Source of the DNA: Ulvibacterium sp.
GTDB taxonomy: Bacteria; Bacteroidota; Bacteroidia; Flavobacteriales; Flavobacteriaceae
Length of the DNA: 64,000 bases
NCBI RefSeq assembly: GCF_028285715.1
Contig: NZ_JANQOO010000035.1
Coordinates: 124,001 to 188,000 of the forward strand
Direction: 5' to 3'
Shown: piece after piece, positions 42,076 through 52,600 of the stretch
Layout: each line of letters begins with the position of its first letter
Numbering within the stretch: position 1 is the first letter of the stretch
Notes under the pieces: generated by a model
Seen by the model: only the letters and a program-made list of their open reading frames with translations
Databases searched by the model: none
What the model was told of the DNA's origin: nothing
Program-made: the position numbers and the translations under genes

Positions 42076-42660
42076 ATGAAAAATGGAAACATAAAGAATA
42101 TAAAAAAACAACTGTTATCGGACAATTGGTACACGCTCAACAAATTCACTTATGAATACCAAAAACCGGATGGCAGTTGGGAAACTCAATATCGCGAAGC
42201 TTATGATCGGGGCAATGGTGCCGCTATATTGCTGTATAATCAAACGAAAGGTACGGTAATCTTAACGCGTCAATTTCGTATGCCCACCTACGTCAATGGA
42301 AACAGTGATGGAATGATGATCGAAGTCTGTGCCGGTCTTTTGGATGGGGAAAATCCTGAGGACCGCATAAAAAAAGAGGTGGAGGAGGAAACTGGATTTA
42401 AAGTGGATAATGTGCAAAAGGTTTTTGAGTCCTATATGTCTCCAGGTTCGGTAACCGAGATCCTTTATTTTTTTATTGCCGAATATGAGGATAAAATGAA
42501 AGTAAGTGATGGTGGCGGGGTAGATGAGGAGACCGAAAACATTGAAGTCTTGGAATATTCCTTCGAAGAAGCAATAAATATGATAGGAACCGGGGAAATC
42601 AAGGATGCAAAGACCATTATGCTATTGCAATATGCGCAGCTTAATACGTTATTTTCTTGA
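42076..42660 (+). CDS. NUDIX hydrolase, NudK-like
   Basis: 194 aa from the ATG at 42076; a GTG at 42070 is possible. Nudix box [22 protein letters not shown] (about 96-117; Lys replaces the usual Arg of the RE-x-x-EE core). [11 protein letters not shown] precedes it, as in GDP-mannose or ADP-sugar pyrophosphatases of the NudK group. It is divergent from the apiosidase operon across 225 nt; a link to that locus is not shown. Confidence 0.8.
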   Translation: MKNGNIKNIKKQLLSDNWYTLNKFTYEYQKPDGSWETQYREAYDRGNGAAILLYNQTKGTVILTRQFRMPTYVNGNSDGMMIEVCAGLLDGENPEDRIKKEVEEETGFKVDNVQKVFESYMSPGSVTEILYFFIAEYEDKMKVSDGGGVDEETENIEVLEYSFEEAINMIGTGEIKDAKTIMLLQYAQLNTLFS

Positions 42661-42690
42661 GGAATTTCCGACTATGGTATTGTGAAGTCA

Positions 42691-43185
42691 ATGAAAAGAA
42701 TTGCTTTTGGTGGCGGATGCCATTGGTGTACCGAGGCCGTGTTTCAATCGCTTAAGGGTGTGGAAAAGGTAGAACAAGGTTTCATTGCCTCGGAGGCCGG
42801 AAACGAAACTTTTTCGGAGGCAGTCATCGTATCTTATTTTCCTGATGAAATTTCGTTAAAGGATTTAGTGCTCATCCACTTGTTTACCCACGAAAGTACA
42901 ACGGACCACTCCTTAAGGAACAAGTATCGTTCTGCGATTTATACCATGAGTACCGGAGATCAAGAAGAGTTGGAAAGCAAGTGGGATGAGTTTCAGGGCC
43001 AATTCGCAGGGAAACTGATTACAAAGATACTTCCCTTCAAAGCCTTTAGCCCATCGGAAGAGATGTTTCGGAACTATTATTATTCGAATCCCGGGAGGCC
43101 TTTTTGTAAGAAGTATATTGATCCAAAATTGGAATTGCTTCGGAAAAAATTTTCTAAAAAAGTGGTTTCTAAAACTAAGGTTTAA
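42691..43185 (+). CDS. MsrA-like protein with GCHWC active site
   Basis: 164 aa from the ATG at 42691. The MsrA region KRIAFGGGCHWCTEAVFQ carries the nucleophilic Cys, but the usual Phe of GCFWC is His. It also lacks the GYMGG...NPTYE stretch of classic MsrA, keeps SEAVIVSYFPDE and YRSAIYTM, and is shorter (family about 180-210 aa). It probably reduces methionine sulfoxide or a related sulfoxide; altered substrate is possible. It overlaps the convergent carboxypeptidase gene by 4 nt. Confidence 0.72.
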   Translation: MKRIAFGGGCHWCTEAVFQSLKGVEKVEQGFIASEAGNETFSEAVIVSYFPDEISLKDLVLIHLFTHESTTDHSLRNKYRSAIYTMSTGDQEELESKWDEFQGQFAGKLITKILPFKAFSPSEEMFRNYYYSNPGRPFCKKYIDPKLELLRKKFSKKVVSKTKV

Positions 43186-44450
43186 TAGGTATCCCTAATT
43201 GTTTCAAAAATAGATTGCATTCTTTTTTTTACTTCTGAGGAAGGGATTCTAAAGTGATTGTTCATGAAGCTGAAAATCAAAGTTTTACCTGATTTGGTCA
43301 AAAGATATCCACTAACGCAATGGTTGTTTCCCAAACTTCCCGTTTTGGCATAGATATAGGGAGTAGGGTCTCCAGGATACCAATTTTCCAAGGTGCCGGA
43401 AACCCCTCCAGCAGGGAATAAACTGAACAATCTTTGCCTAGGGATACGCTGGTACATCAGATGAAGAACATGTACCATGGATTGTGGTGTGAAAAGATTG
43501 TATCGGGAAAGTCCCGATCCGTCCACCCATCTAGGGGGTTGTCTTAAGTCGGTCAACAAGCTATCCAAAACATGGTTACGTACCTTACCCGTGTTCAGTG
43601 TATCGGATAGGGTAGAGGAAGCCAGAATAAGCAATTGTTCCGCCAAAAAATTATCGCTGTCCATCATCATTTTGGCATATATGGAATCTGATGGTACACT
43701 ATACACAATACTTTTTTCCTCTCCAAGTGGATTGGGCGTAATCGAAACCTTTCGTTGTAATGCATCCTCCAAAAGAGTTCGAATCAAGGTACTATCTAGC
43801 TTCAACGGAATTTCTACCGTGTCCTTTCGTGTAGGATCAAAATAGAACCGGTTTTCATTTTCTTCCCGTTGCATAACGTAATCAATTGGAATTACCTTGT
43901 CCTCAAAGAGGGCTGGGGATACCTGAAGACCTTGTTTTTCGTAAACGGTAAGCACATTACCGTATAAAGGAAATGCACTGCGTTCTGTTGAATAGTACCA
44001 TTGGTAATCTCCCCAGGCCCAACCTGGTCCAAAATGTTCTTCCTGAAAATTGTCCACATAAAGCGAAATAACACGGTGTTTTTTTAAAAAATGTAATGCC
44101 GTACTATCCTTAAAATAAGGATGTAGAAAAGAAGGGTCACCTGTGCCTTCCACAAACAGTGTATCGTTTTGGAGATTGTATTTTAATGCAGGGATACTAT
44201 CCGGCAATAATTCCAAGGAGGTGAATAGCGTATAAATTTTTGTATTGCTGGCGGGGGTAAAGTATTTCTCACTATTGTAAGAATATAGGGTATCCCTTTT
44301 CTCTGGGTCTACAACAAAGAATCCGGTAAATTGATTTTCAAATAGCTGGGCTTCCAGAACTGGACGAACATTTTTTTGAATTATTCCTTTGGAGCTGACG
44401 CAGCCTAACAAAAAAATCAAAATAAAGCTTATGGACAGTATTTTTCCCAT
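43182..44450 (-). CDS. dacB: D-alanyl-D-alanine carboxypeptidase, PBP4 (S13) type
   Basis: 422 aa from the ATG at 44448-44450; an ATG three codons earlier is possible. Lipoprotein signal with LLGC near residue 17. Active-site motifs: S-x-x-K in TPASNTKIYTLF, S-x-N-type in DGSGLSRYNLF, and K-T-G in YAKTGSLGNNHCVSGYL. It trims or cuts peptidoglycan cross-links in the periplasm. Length is on the short side of the family. Confidence 0.85.
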   Translation of the reverse strand: MGKILSISFILIFLLGCVSSKGIIQKNVRPVLEAQLFENQFTGFFVVDPEKRDTLYSYNSEKYFTPASNTKIYTLFTSLELLPDSIPALKYNLQNDTLFVEGTGDPSFLHPYFKDSTALHFLKKHRVISLYVDNFQEEHFGPGWAWGDYQWYYSTERSAFPLYGNVLTVYEKQGLQVSPALFEDKVIPIDYVMQREENENRFYFDPTRKDTVEIPLKLDSTLIRTLLEDALQRKVSITPNPLGEEKSIVYSVPSDSIYAKMMMDSDNFLAEQLLILASSTLSDTLNTGKVRNHVLDSLLTDLRQPPRWVDGSGLSRYNLFTPQSMVHVLHLMYQRIPRQRLFSLFPAGGVSGTLENWYPGDPTPYIYAKTGSLGNNHCVSGYLLTKSGKTLIFSFMNNHFRIPSSEVKKRMQSIFETIRDTY

Positions 44451-44599
44451 GGTCGCCAAGATAAGGATATTATGTAAAATTGGTACCTGCTACCGCTTTA
44501 ACAAGAAATTATCTAATTTTTAACTGGACAGCGCAATAAAAACCACTCTTTTCTTGTTAAATTTGAGAATACAATCTAATCTCTAAAACTTTTAGGAAT

Positions 44600-44797
44600 A
44601 TGGCAAGAGCTATGCTTGAGTACACAAAAACTGTGCTCAGAAAGGTTAGTTTTGATGCGAAACTCTTCCTCAAGGAGTTGAAAAAGGCAGTTGCCAGATT
44701 ACTGCCCGAAGAAATTGAGGAACTAGAACTCTGGCTAAAACAATTTGTAACGGATAAGCCCGAACTCCAAGAAGGGCTTCTTTATCTAAGAGCATAA
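44600..44797 (+). CDS. Small helical protein, unknown function
   Basis: 65 aa, helical and charged (RKVSFDAKLFLKELKKAVARL, then PEEIEELELWLKQFV). A perfect -7 element (TAAATTTG, 44558-44565) lies 34 nt upstream and a strong terminator follows 4 nt after the stop, so it is an independent, well-framed gene. No function known. Confidence 0.75.
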   Translation: MARAMLEYTKTVLRKVSFDAKLFLKELKKAVARLLPEEIEELELWLKQFVTDKPELQEGLLYLRA

Positions 44798-44800
44798 TCC

Positions 44801-44825
44801 AAAACCACCTTAAGGTGGTTTTTTT
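44801..44825 (+). terminator. Palindromic terminator
   Basis: AAAACCACCTT and its exact complement (44801-44822) followed by T residues. Confidence 0.85.
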
Positions 44826-44879
44826 AATTCTAAGCAACCTTCTGGCATTGTCCTCATCTTTTCTCAAAAACGAATAGTT

Positions 44880-45293
44880 GTGAAAAGATACCTTATCCTG
44901 GTATTTAGCCTGCTTTTATCCTGCGAAGATGATTCCAACAAAGAATTGACCCTACTCGAAACAAATGGACTTATCGGCAGCTGGAAACTGGTTGAAACTT
45001 ATTTGGACCCCGGCGGAGGTGGTATAGACTGGAACACGGTGGACAATGGGGATATTTTTAAATTTGATGATGATGGCAAATATAGGCGTACAAATACCTT
45101 TGAGAATATCTTTAATAGTTCAGGAGACTATGTTTTTGAAGAAGGTTTATTAGAACTGAGTTATACTAATGATGGGGAGGAAATGGAGGAGAATTTTAGT
45201 GTTCAAATGTCCGAAGATACGATGGTCTTGTCCCCAGCAGGCCCCCGGTTTTGTATAGAAGCTTGTTTGTACAGATATAAAAGAATAAATTAA
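44880..45293 (+). CDS. Lipocalin-like lipoprotein
   Basis: 137 aa starting with GTG at 44880. Lipoprotein signal ILVFSLLLSCEDD with Cys near 15. GLIGSWKLVETYLDPGGGG (about 31-49) is the usual opening of a lipocalin-like domain; FKFDDDGKYRRT follows. Function unknown. Convergent with oxyR. Confidence 0.7.
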   Translation: MKRYLILVFSLLLSCEDDSNKELTLLETNGLIGSWKLVETYLDPGGGGIDWNTVDNGDIFKFDDDGKYRRTNTFENIFNSSGDYVFEEGLLELSYTNDGEEMEENFSVQMSEDTMVLSPAGPRFCIEACLYRYKRIN

Positions 45294-45294
45294 C

Positions 45295-46233
45295 TTAGTT
45301 GTTCAGGGGACTGATAATTTTCACATCCTGAAAGGCTATAGCACCCCGTACGATTCCAGAGATGACATCACGAAGCGCTTCTGTAATTTGAATTTTGAGT
45401 TCGTTTTTATGATAGATCAAACTGACCTCTCTTGCCGGAGGTGGATTTTCAAAGTATTTAAGATTCCGCGTTTTTTTATCGTCCAGTTCCAAAGTGTTCA
45501 AATAGGGGAGAAGTGTCATTCCCAAGCCTTCATTGGATAGATTTATCAAGGTCTCAAAACTACCACTTTGCAGTTGAAAATGTTCGTCCGCAAAACTTTT
45601 AGGGGCATTACACAGATTAATGACCCCGTCCCTAAAACAATGGCCATCCCTTAACAAAAGAATATCCGAAATATCCAGATTTTCGGGATTCAGGTGCTTA
45701 GTTTTGGCCAGTCTATGGTTTCGGGGTATGTAGCCTACAAAAGGCTCATAATATAACGGGCGCTCTTTTATGGATTCTATTTTGAGCGGTGTTGCGGCAA
45801 TCCCTGCGTCCAAATGACCATCTTGGATATTTTGTATAAGTTGCTCGGTACTTTGCTCCCTGATAATAAGATTCACTTTGGAGTATTTCTTGATGAAAGT
45901 CTTCAGAAACATGGGCAAGAGTGTGGGCATAATAGTCGGTATGATGCCCAAGACGAAATCCCCTCCGATAAACCCCTTTTCCTGATCTACGATATCCTTG
46001 ATTCGTTCCGCCTCATTTACAATGTTCTTGGCCTGGGTTACGATTTTTTTGCCAACCTCTGTAATGGAGATGGGTTTTTTCTTGCGGTCGAATATCAATA
46101 CATCCAATTCATCCTCCAATTTCTGCACCTGCATGCTCAATGTAGGCTGGGTAACAAAGCTTTTTTCTGCGGCCAAAGTGAAATTCTGATACTCCGCGAC
46201 GGCCAGTACATACTGCAGTTGAGTAATGGTCAT
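45295..46233 (-). CDS. oxyR: LysR-family peroxide sensor OxyR
   Basis: 312 aa. Winged helix at the N-terminus (LAVAEYQNFTLAAEKSFVTQ). The redox-sensing pair is visible as Cys199 and Cys208 in DGHCFRDGVINLC, the same numbering as the E. coli protein. Peroxide oxidises these to a disulfide and OxyR then activates catalase, dps and similar genes. It is divergent from dps, its classic target, across 105 nt. Confidence 0.93.
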   Translation of the reverse strand: MTITQLQYVLAVAEYQNFTLAAEKSFVTQPTLSMQVQKLEDELDVLIFDRKKKPISITEVGKKIVTQAKNIVNEAERIKDIVDQEKGFIGGDFVLGIIPTIMPTLLPMFLKTFIKKYSKVNLIIREQSTEQLIQNIQDGHLDAGIAATPLKIESIKERPLYYEPFVGYIPRNHRLAKTKHLNPENLDISDILLLRDGHCFRDGVINLCNAPKSFADEHFQLQSGSFETLINLSNEGLGMTLLPYLNTLELDDKKTRNLKYFENPPPAREVSLIYHKNELKIQITEALRDVISGIVRGAIAFQDVKIISPLNN

Positions 46234-46238
46234 AAAGT

Positions 46239-46270
46239 ATAGTTTAATAGCATAAAATTATAAAAACTAT
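46239..46270. promoter_or_regulatory. Inverted repeat in the oxyR-dps gap
   Basis: ATAGTTT (46239-46245) and AAACTAT (46264-46270) form an interrupted inverted repeat 6 nt upstream of the oxyR start, with another CTAT nearby at 46281-46284. ATAG/CTAT tetramers are the hallmark of OxyR sites, but the spacing is not the classic one. Confidence 0.4.
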
Positions 46271-46338
46271 TGATAAAATCTATGTAAAAACACCACTTTC
46301 ATACATTAAATTTATACAAAATTTTAAAACCTAAGAAT

Positions 46339-46818
46339 ATGAAACTAAATAGTATTGGGCTTAACGCCGATAAATCGAAAGAATTGAGTGATGACCTCAA
46401 CAATTTACTGGCTAATTTTCAGCGATATTACCAAAACCTAAGAGGAATACATTGGAACGTAAAAGGGAAAGGCTTTTTTGACCTTCATGTAAAATTCGAG
46501 GAGCTGTATACGGATGCGAATGCAAAGGTAGATATGGTAGCAGAACGGGTTTTAACCCTTGGAGGAATTCCACAGCATACCTTTGAGGATTATATTGCCA
46601 ACTCCAAGGTTCCCGTAGGCAAGAACGTTACGAAGGATGAGGATGCCATTCGCCTGATAGTGGATTCCCTTAAGGAACTTCTTATTATTGAGAGAAGGAT
46701 CTTGGATGCTTCTGATGAGGCACATGATGAAGGTACAAACGCGATGATGAGCGATTTCATCACTGAACAGGAAAAGACGGTCTGGATGATGAAGGCTTGG
46801 TTGGCAGAGGAAATCTAA
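46339..46818 (+). CDS. dps: Dps-family iron-storing DNA-protection protein
   Basis: 159 aa. Ferritin-like four-helix fold with the intersubunit ferroxidase motif IHWNVKGKGFFDLHVKFEELY (His37, Asp/His and Glu ligands). It forms dodecamers that oxidise iron with peroxide. Divergent from oxyR; ends at a strong terminator. Confidence 0.95.
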   Translation: MKLNSIGLNADKSKELSDDLNNLLANFQRYYQNLRGIHWNVKGKGFFDLHVKFEELYTDANAKVDMVAERVLTLGGIPQHTFEDYIANSKVPVGKNVTKDEDAIRLIVDSLKELLIIERRILDASDEAHDEGTNAMMSDFITEQEKTVWMMKAWLAEEI

Positions 46819-46840
46819 CTGTATTTATTGAAGAAGATGA

Positions 46841-46870
46841 TAAAAAGCCCGCTTTAGTCGGGCTTTTTTA
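46841..46870 (+). terminator. Rho-independent terminator after dps
   Basis: Arms AAAAAGCCCG and CGGGCTTTTT around a 7-nt loop (CTTTAGT), with a T run. Confidence 0.9.
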
Positions 46871-46950
46871 TGTAGTTTTTGATTGTGAAGTTGTAAAACA
46901 TTTGTCTATAAATCTTTATATTTAGTAGAAACAAACAGCGGATTCTCCCT

Positions 46951-48798
46951 ATGTTAGACATGGAAGCCGATCTTCCGGCATTTTTGGCCCAGGTACAGTT
47001 TTTTTCAGAGGTGTCCAAATCTTCATTATCCAATCTTTGTAAACACTTGGAAGTTAGGACCTTTTATCGTAATGATGTCATTATAAACAAGGGCGATGTA
47101 GGCGATGCCATGTATGCCATACTTCAAGGGGAAGTAAAGGTTCATGAGGGATATCACGATTTCGGAAAACTATCTCAAGGGGATTGTTTCGGGGAATATG
47201 CCCTCATTGATGACGAAACAAGATCAGCTTCCGTCACTGCCACCCAGGAAACCAAGGTAGCTAAAATTGATCGCGGGCATTTTCTGGATTTGATGAAAGA
47301 GGATCAAGGCTTTGTTAGGGGTATTCTATCAGTCCTGATCAGACGTCACAGGGAGCTGGATAGCATTCAGGAACAACTGGCAAATATCAAAAGTCAATTG
47401 GAACTGGCCAATGGTAAAATGAGCGGACTTATAAATGGTGCCATGGATGCCATTATTCTGTTCGACTCGAAATTCCGTATACTTTTAACCAACCCCTCTG
47501 CCAATTCCTTGCTTCAAAACAATGATGTTATACAGCGTAATGTATTGTTTTTCTTCGATGAAGCCGGTGCGGACTTGATCGAGTCTTTGGTGAAATCAGG
47601 ACTTGAAGGAGACGAAAAGGCCGTCAACAATTATTTGCCCAATGTGGTAAAGGTCATCGGTTCTGAAGAGAAAGAAACCTTAAATGAGGGTACCCTGAGC
47701 CGTTATGGAGAAAAGGAAAATACGTTTTATACCTTAATTTTAAGGAACATTGAAGAACGTATCGCTGCCCAGGATACCATAAGTCTACTGACCAATCAAA
47801 CCGAATATTTAACTGAAGAGATAAAAGAATTAACTAGTAGCTACGGTATTATTGCCCAAGATAAAGGCATGGTCAATGTTCTAGACCTTATTGAACAGGT
47901 TGCCCAGACCGACGCTACGGTTTTGATCAACGGGGAAACAGGCACGGGCAAGGAGTTGGTCGCACGGGCCATTCATCAGGCCAGCCGTAGAAATGATAAA
48001 CCCTTGATACGCATTAACTGCGGAGCCATTCCCGCCAATCTTATTGAAAGTGAATTGTTCGGTCATGAGAAGGGGGCATTCACGGGAGCGACCGTAAGTA
48101 GGAAAGGGCGTTTTTTACTGGCGGATAAGGGAACCATCTTTTTGGATGAAATAGGGGAAATGCCCTTGGATTTGCAACCCAAGCTTTTGCGAATCATTCA
48201 AGAGGGGGAATTTGATCCCGTGGGAAGTTCGGAAACCCAAAAAGTGGATGTACGGATAATTGCCGCTACACACCGCGATTTACTGCAGTATGCAAAGGAA
48301 GGAAAGTTTAGGGAGGATTTGTTCTATCGTCTGAACGTGTTCCCAATAATCGTACCGCCACTTCGGGACCGTGGAAAGGATATTGAATTCATTGCTCAGG
48401 AAATCATAGATCAATTTTCGGTAAAGCTCAACAAAAAAATACGTCCGCTTACGGAATCGGATAAGGCATTGTTGTCCGGTTACGCTTGGCCAGGTAACGT
48501 CCGAGAACTACAAAACATTATTGAAAGGGCGGTAATCATTGCCCGAGAAGGGAAAATCGATTGGGATCATCTCATCCCCAATGCCCCTGAGGAGGAACGT
48601 ATTGCGCTCAAACCCCAAGAAGAAAGAATTATGACAGCTATGGAAATGGGCAGTTTGGAAAAAGAGAATATCCTTCGTGCACTACGCGAGGCAAGATGGA
48701 AGATCTCTGGTAAAAACGGCGCGGCGGAACTACTTAAAATGAAACCTACCACCTTGACTTCAAAAATCAAGGCAATGGGTATTGAAAGACCCATTTGA
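46951..48798 (+). CDS. Sigma-54 activator with cyclic-nucleotide-binding domain
   Basis: 615 aa. Order: cyclic-nucleotide domain (about 15-135) with the phosphate cassette [17 protein letters not shown], so cAMP/cGMP binding is plausible; a PAS-like domain (about 155-270); a AAA+ domain (about 305-545) with Walker A GETGTGKE, the sigma-54 contact loop GAFTGA at 375-380, and Walker B; and a Fis-type HTH (about 575-612). It should open sigma-54 promoters when its ligand is bound. The site cluster and sigma-54 promoter behind it (48802-48929) make the OsmC-family gene the probable target. Cyclases at 4058 and 53076 could supply the signal. Confidence 0.92.
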   Translation: MLDMEADLPAFLAQVQFFSEVSKSSLSNLCKHLEVRTFYRNDVIINKGDVGDAMYAILQGEVKVHEGYHDFGKLSQGDCFGEYALIDDETRSASVTATQETKVAKIDRGHFLDLMKEDQGFVRGILSVLIRRHRELDSIQEQLANIKSQLELANGKMSGLINGAMDAIILFDSKFRILLTNPSANSLLQNNDVIQRNVLFFFDEAGADLIESLVKSGLEGDEKAVNNYLPNVVKVIGSEEKETLNEGTLSRYGEKENTFYTLILRNIEERIAAQDTISLLTNQTEYLTEEIKELTSSYGIIAQDKGMVNVLDLIEQVAQTDATVLINGETGTGKELVARAIHQASRRNDKPLIRINCGAIPANLIESELFGHEKGAFTGATVSRKGRFLLADKGTIFLDEIGEMPLDLQPKLLRIIQEGEFDPVGSSETQKVDVRIIAATHRDLLQYAKEGKFREDLFYRLNVFPIIVPPLRDRGKDIEFIAQEIIDQFSVKLNKKIRPLTESDKALLSGYAWPGNVRELQNIIERAVIIAREGKIDWDHLIPNAPEEERIALKPQEERIMTAMEMGSLEKENILRALREARWKISGKNGAAELLKMKPTTLTSKIKAMGIERPI

Positions 48799-48801
48799 TT
48801 T

Positions 48802-48856
48802 TACGAAATCTCGTATCCTGGATTACGAAATTTCATAAAGTAACGAAATATCGTTA
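48802..48856. promoter_or_regulatory. Three-palindrome activator site cluster
   Basis: Three related palindromes: TACGAAATCTCGTA (48802-48815), TACGAAATTTCATA (48824-48837), TAACGAAATATCGTTA (48841-48856); consensus ACGAAATnTCGT. Centres are 22 and 18 nt apart. They lie about 60-110 nt before the sigma-54 promoter, the right distance for an enhancer bound by the activator encoded immediately upstream. Confidence 0.65.
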
Positions 48857-48912
48857 CTTTTTTTATCTCACATTTTCGATTTAAAAATCTGTAAATCAAA
48901 TATTTATATTGT

Positions 48913-48929
48913 TTGGCACAGCTGTGGTT
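48913..48929 (+). promoter_or_regulatory. Sigma-54 (-24/-12) promoter
   Basis: TTGGCAC-AGCTG-TGGTT: a full -24 element and the -12 G, with the correct spacing. It lies 47 nt before the OsmC-family start and behind the three palindromes. Confidence 0.6.
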
Positions 48930-48975
48930 ATGTAGTGGGTGGCAATGGTGCCGAATAATTTTAAAACAAAATAAA

Positions 48976-49527
48976 ATGATTACAGCAGCAAACATCAAAA
49001 ATGGAGTAAACGTGGATCAGTTGGTAGAAACTATTGAGGCGGTACAAGGAACACCAGAATTGGCAAAGTTTGAGTTTCGCACAAAAACCAATTGGATAAC
49101 CGGGGGTCATTGTGTATCCAGCGCCAAAAGTTTTTACGGCGTATGTCAAGAGGATACTAGCCGTAAGGAGACCTTTACTATGGAGGCGGACCATCCCAAT
49201 GTCCTTTTAGGAGAGGACAAGGCAGCGACCCCAGCTGAAATTGTATTGCACGCATTGGGCTCTTGCCTAACCGGAGCTATGGTATACCACGCCGCGGCCA
49301 ACGGAATAGAAATAGAAGGTGCTGAGGCCAGTTTAAAGGGTGGTGCGGACTTGCACGGTTTCTTGGGACTAGATCCCGAGGTTCGAAAAGGATTTGATGG
49401 GATAACGGTAAAATTCAAGGTTAAATCGGATGCCAGTGAAGAACAATTACGCAACTTGGCCCAATTCTCACCTGTTTTTGATATGTTAAGCAATCCTACA
49501 CCAGTTTCCATAGAATTTGAGAAGTAA
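48976..49527 (+). CDS. OsmC-family peroxiredoxin-like protein
   Basis: 183 aa from the ATG at 48976; the frame is open from 48913, but that lies in the sigma-54 promoter. OsmC-type core with the active-site Cys in LHALGSCLTGAMVYHAA (near 98) and GHCVSSAKSFYGVCQ upstream (further Cys). OsmC/YhfA proteins reduce organic peroxides or act on thiols. It is controlled, by inference, by the cNMP/sigma-54 activator just upstream; a terminator after it separates it from the oxidoreductase gene. Confidence 0.82.
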   Translation: MITAANIKNGVNVDQLVETIEAVQGTPELAKFEFRTKTNWITGGHCVSSAKSFYGVCQEDTSRKETFTMEADHPNVLLGEDKAATPAEIVLHALGSCLTGAMVYHAAANGIEIEGAEASLKGGADLHGFLGLDPEVRKGFDGITVKFKVKSDASEEQLRNLAQFSPVFDMLSNPTPVSIEFEK

Positions 49528-49536
49528 GCTTTTTAA

Positions 49537-49574
49537 ATGGACCACTTATAGCCATAGGTGGTCCATTTTTTTTT
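49537..49574 (+). terminator. Rho-independent terminator
   Basis: A stem of about 13 bp (ATGGACCAC..., 49537-49549, with complement 49554-49566), 4-nt loop AGCC, then eight Ts. Confidence 0.88.
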
Positions 49575-49606
49575 AAAAACGTCTTAATCAACAGCCACCA
49601 ACAAAA

Positions 49607-52600
49607 ATGGAAATCGATACGCAATACAGCATTACCACCGGAAACCGTGCCGTAGCACACATTGCCTACAAGACGAACCAGGTATGTGCCGTATATCCAA
49701 TTACACCATCTTCCGAAATGTCCGAATACGTTGAGGAATGGAGTGCCCGGGGACTTAAAAACATTTATGGAGGTATTCCGTCGGTCTTCGAGATGCAGAG
49801 CGAAGCCGGAGTGGCGGGAACGATGCATGGCGCTCTACAGACCGGCTCGTTAACCACTACCTTCACGGCTTCCCAAGGGTTACTTCTTATGATGCCGAAT
49901 ATGTTCAAAATAGCTGGAGAACTGACGCCAAATGTAATTCACGTGGCTACCCGCTCCCTTGCTACCCATGCCCTTTCGGTCTTCTGCGACCACAGTGATA
50001 TTATGGCGGTTAGAAATAGTGGCTATGCCTTTTTGGGCGGGGCTTCGGTTCAGGAGGCCCATGATTTTGCCTTGATTGCCCAAGCGGCTACCCTGGAATC
50101 ACGTATTCCATTTGTACATTTTTTCGATGGATTTCGAACCTCACACGAAACCTCTAAAATCCAGTGGGTCCCGGATAATGTTATAAACGCCATGATGGAC
50201 CGGCATTTGATAGCTGAACATCAAAATAGGCGACTCAATCCGAATCGTCCCGTATTGCGGGGGACCTCACAAGGCCCCGATGTGTTTTTTCAAAGTCGTG
50301 AAGCCGTAAATTCCTTTTACGGGGAATGCCCGGAAATTGTCCAAAATCAAATGGACAAGTTTGCGGAATTGACCGGTAGATCGTATCGCTTATTCGATTA
50401 TACGGGTCACCCACAGGCAGAGCATATTGTAGTCGCTATGGGTTCGGCCACAGAAACCATTGAAGAGACCGTAATTTCGTTGAACAACAAAGGTGAGAAG
50501 ACAGGACTGATAAAAGTCCGCCTGTTCCGGCCTTTCAGTACAAAACATCTGTTAAGCGCACTTCCTGCCAGTTGCAAGTCTATCGCCGTATTGGATCGTG
50601 CAAAGGAACCGGGCAGCCTTGGTGAGCCTTTATACCTGGATATCGTAGCCGCATTGACGTCTGTGGCGAATACCTACGCCCCCTTTCCCAAAATAGTGGG
50701 TGGTCGCTACGGGTTATCTTCCAAGGAATTACATCCGGGTATGGTCCAGTCGATTTTTGAAAATCTCAAATCCGGTGCCATACAACACAATTTTACCATT
50801 GGTATTACGGATGATGTTACCAATTTAAGTTTACCCTATCCCAAAGCGATTCCATCTGAAAGTAGGCCATTCCAGCTTTTGTTCTATGGAACGAAATGCA
50901 AGGCTATGGTCGATAGCTTTGATACTATATTGCAGAACCTTGGCGAGAACTATTACGTACAGGGCTACGCGGAAATTGATTATAAAAAATCGGAATCCCG
51001 TTATGTGGCAAATCTGCGTGTAGGAGCCGAGCCGATCAAAGCCCCCTATTTGATAGCCGATGCAGACATCATCACTTGTGATTCCGTAGAGTTTATTGAA
51101 AATGATAACGTTTTGCAGCGTATCAAGACCACAGGTATCTTGTTGATCAACACACCATTATCAACGAACAGCTTATGGAAAAGTTTATCTTCTGGGCAAC
51201 AAAAGACAATCCAGCTTAAAAAAGTGCGATTGTTTACTGTGAATGGCAATGCAATTTCAAAAAAGGATGTTTTACATTTTAAGATGGCCTCCTACCTACA
51301 TGCCTGTGCCTTAGCTTTGGCAAATGATTTGATTGTGGATGGGGAAATCGAATTTTTCAAGGCGTATATCACGGAAGTAGATACTTCCTTAACGAACGGT
51401 CTTGACTCGGAATCCGTTACAAGAGATATTGAGTTTACCCAATCCTTATTGGGAAAATTGATGGCCGGCAGCGGAGATGAACTTCCTGTGAGTGCACTTC
51501 CCGTGGATGGTACCTTTGCCACCGACACCTCCAAAATGAATGTGCGCAATACAGGAAATTACCTTCCTGAATGGGATACCCACTTGTGTACCCAGTGCGG
51601 TGCTTGTAGCATGGCCTGCCCCCAAGGAGCGTTACGAATTAAGGTGTATGAAGATGACCCTATAGAGAAGGCTCCCAATGGATTTAAGTCGGTCAAGGCC
51701 ATCGAGGAGAATTGGCAAGTGGATTTGTTGAACTATACACTTCAAGTAAATCCTGAACAATGCACTAGCTGCAATAATTGTCTGGATGTATGTCCTGAAA
51801 AAGCCCTTTTACTAAAAAGTAAGGCGTTGCACTTTGATACGGAAAAGGCCAATTGGAAACATTTTGAGCGTATACCGGAGTTTGACAGAACAAGATTGGA
51901 TACTACAAAGGTAAGTCAACAACAGTTACAGGAACCCTTGTTTAAGTATTCAATGGGGGTAGATGGATGTGGGGAAGCTCCTTACTTAAAGTTATTGTCG
52001 CAGCTATTTGGTAATAGAATGTTAGTGGCTAATGCTACTGGGGCAAGCTCCATTTTTGGAGGAGCCCTACCTTCCACCCCTTGGTCAACGGACCGATGGG
52101 GCAGGGGTCCTGCTTGGTCCAATTCCCTATTTGAGGACAATGCTGAATTCGGCTTGGGATATCGATTGTCTTTGGACCGACAAGAATTTGAGGCAAAGGA
52201 TTCACTGAGAAAACTGGTACATCTGTTAGATCCGGTACTGGTCATGGAAATTTTGGAATCCAAGCAACGTACTGAAACAGAAATAGAAAGTCAACGCGGG
52301 AGAATTGAAAAATTGAAAGCATGCTTGTCCTCTCTGTCCACTGTGGATTCCAAGCGTCTATTAACCTTGGCAGATAGTCTAGTGAAGCACAGTGTATGGA
52401 TCGTAGGGGGCGATGGTTGGGCCTACGACATCGGTTATGGCGGATTAGATCATGTAGTGGCATCAGGCAAGAATGTAAATATTCTGGTACTGGACAATGA
52501 GGTGTACTCCAATACGGGCGGTCAAATGTCAAAAGCCACACCCTACGGTGCATCCTCAAAATTTGCTCATTTTGGCAAGAAAAAAGTAAAAAAGGACCTA

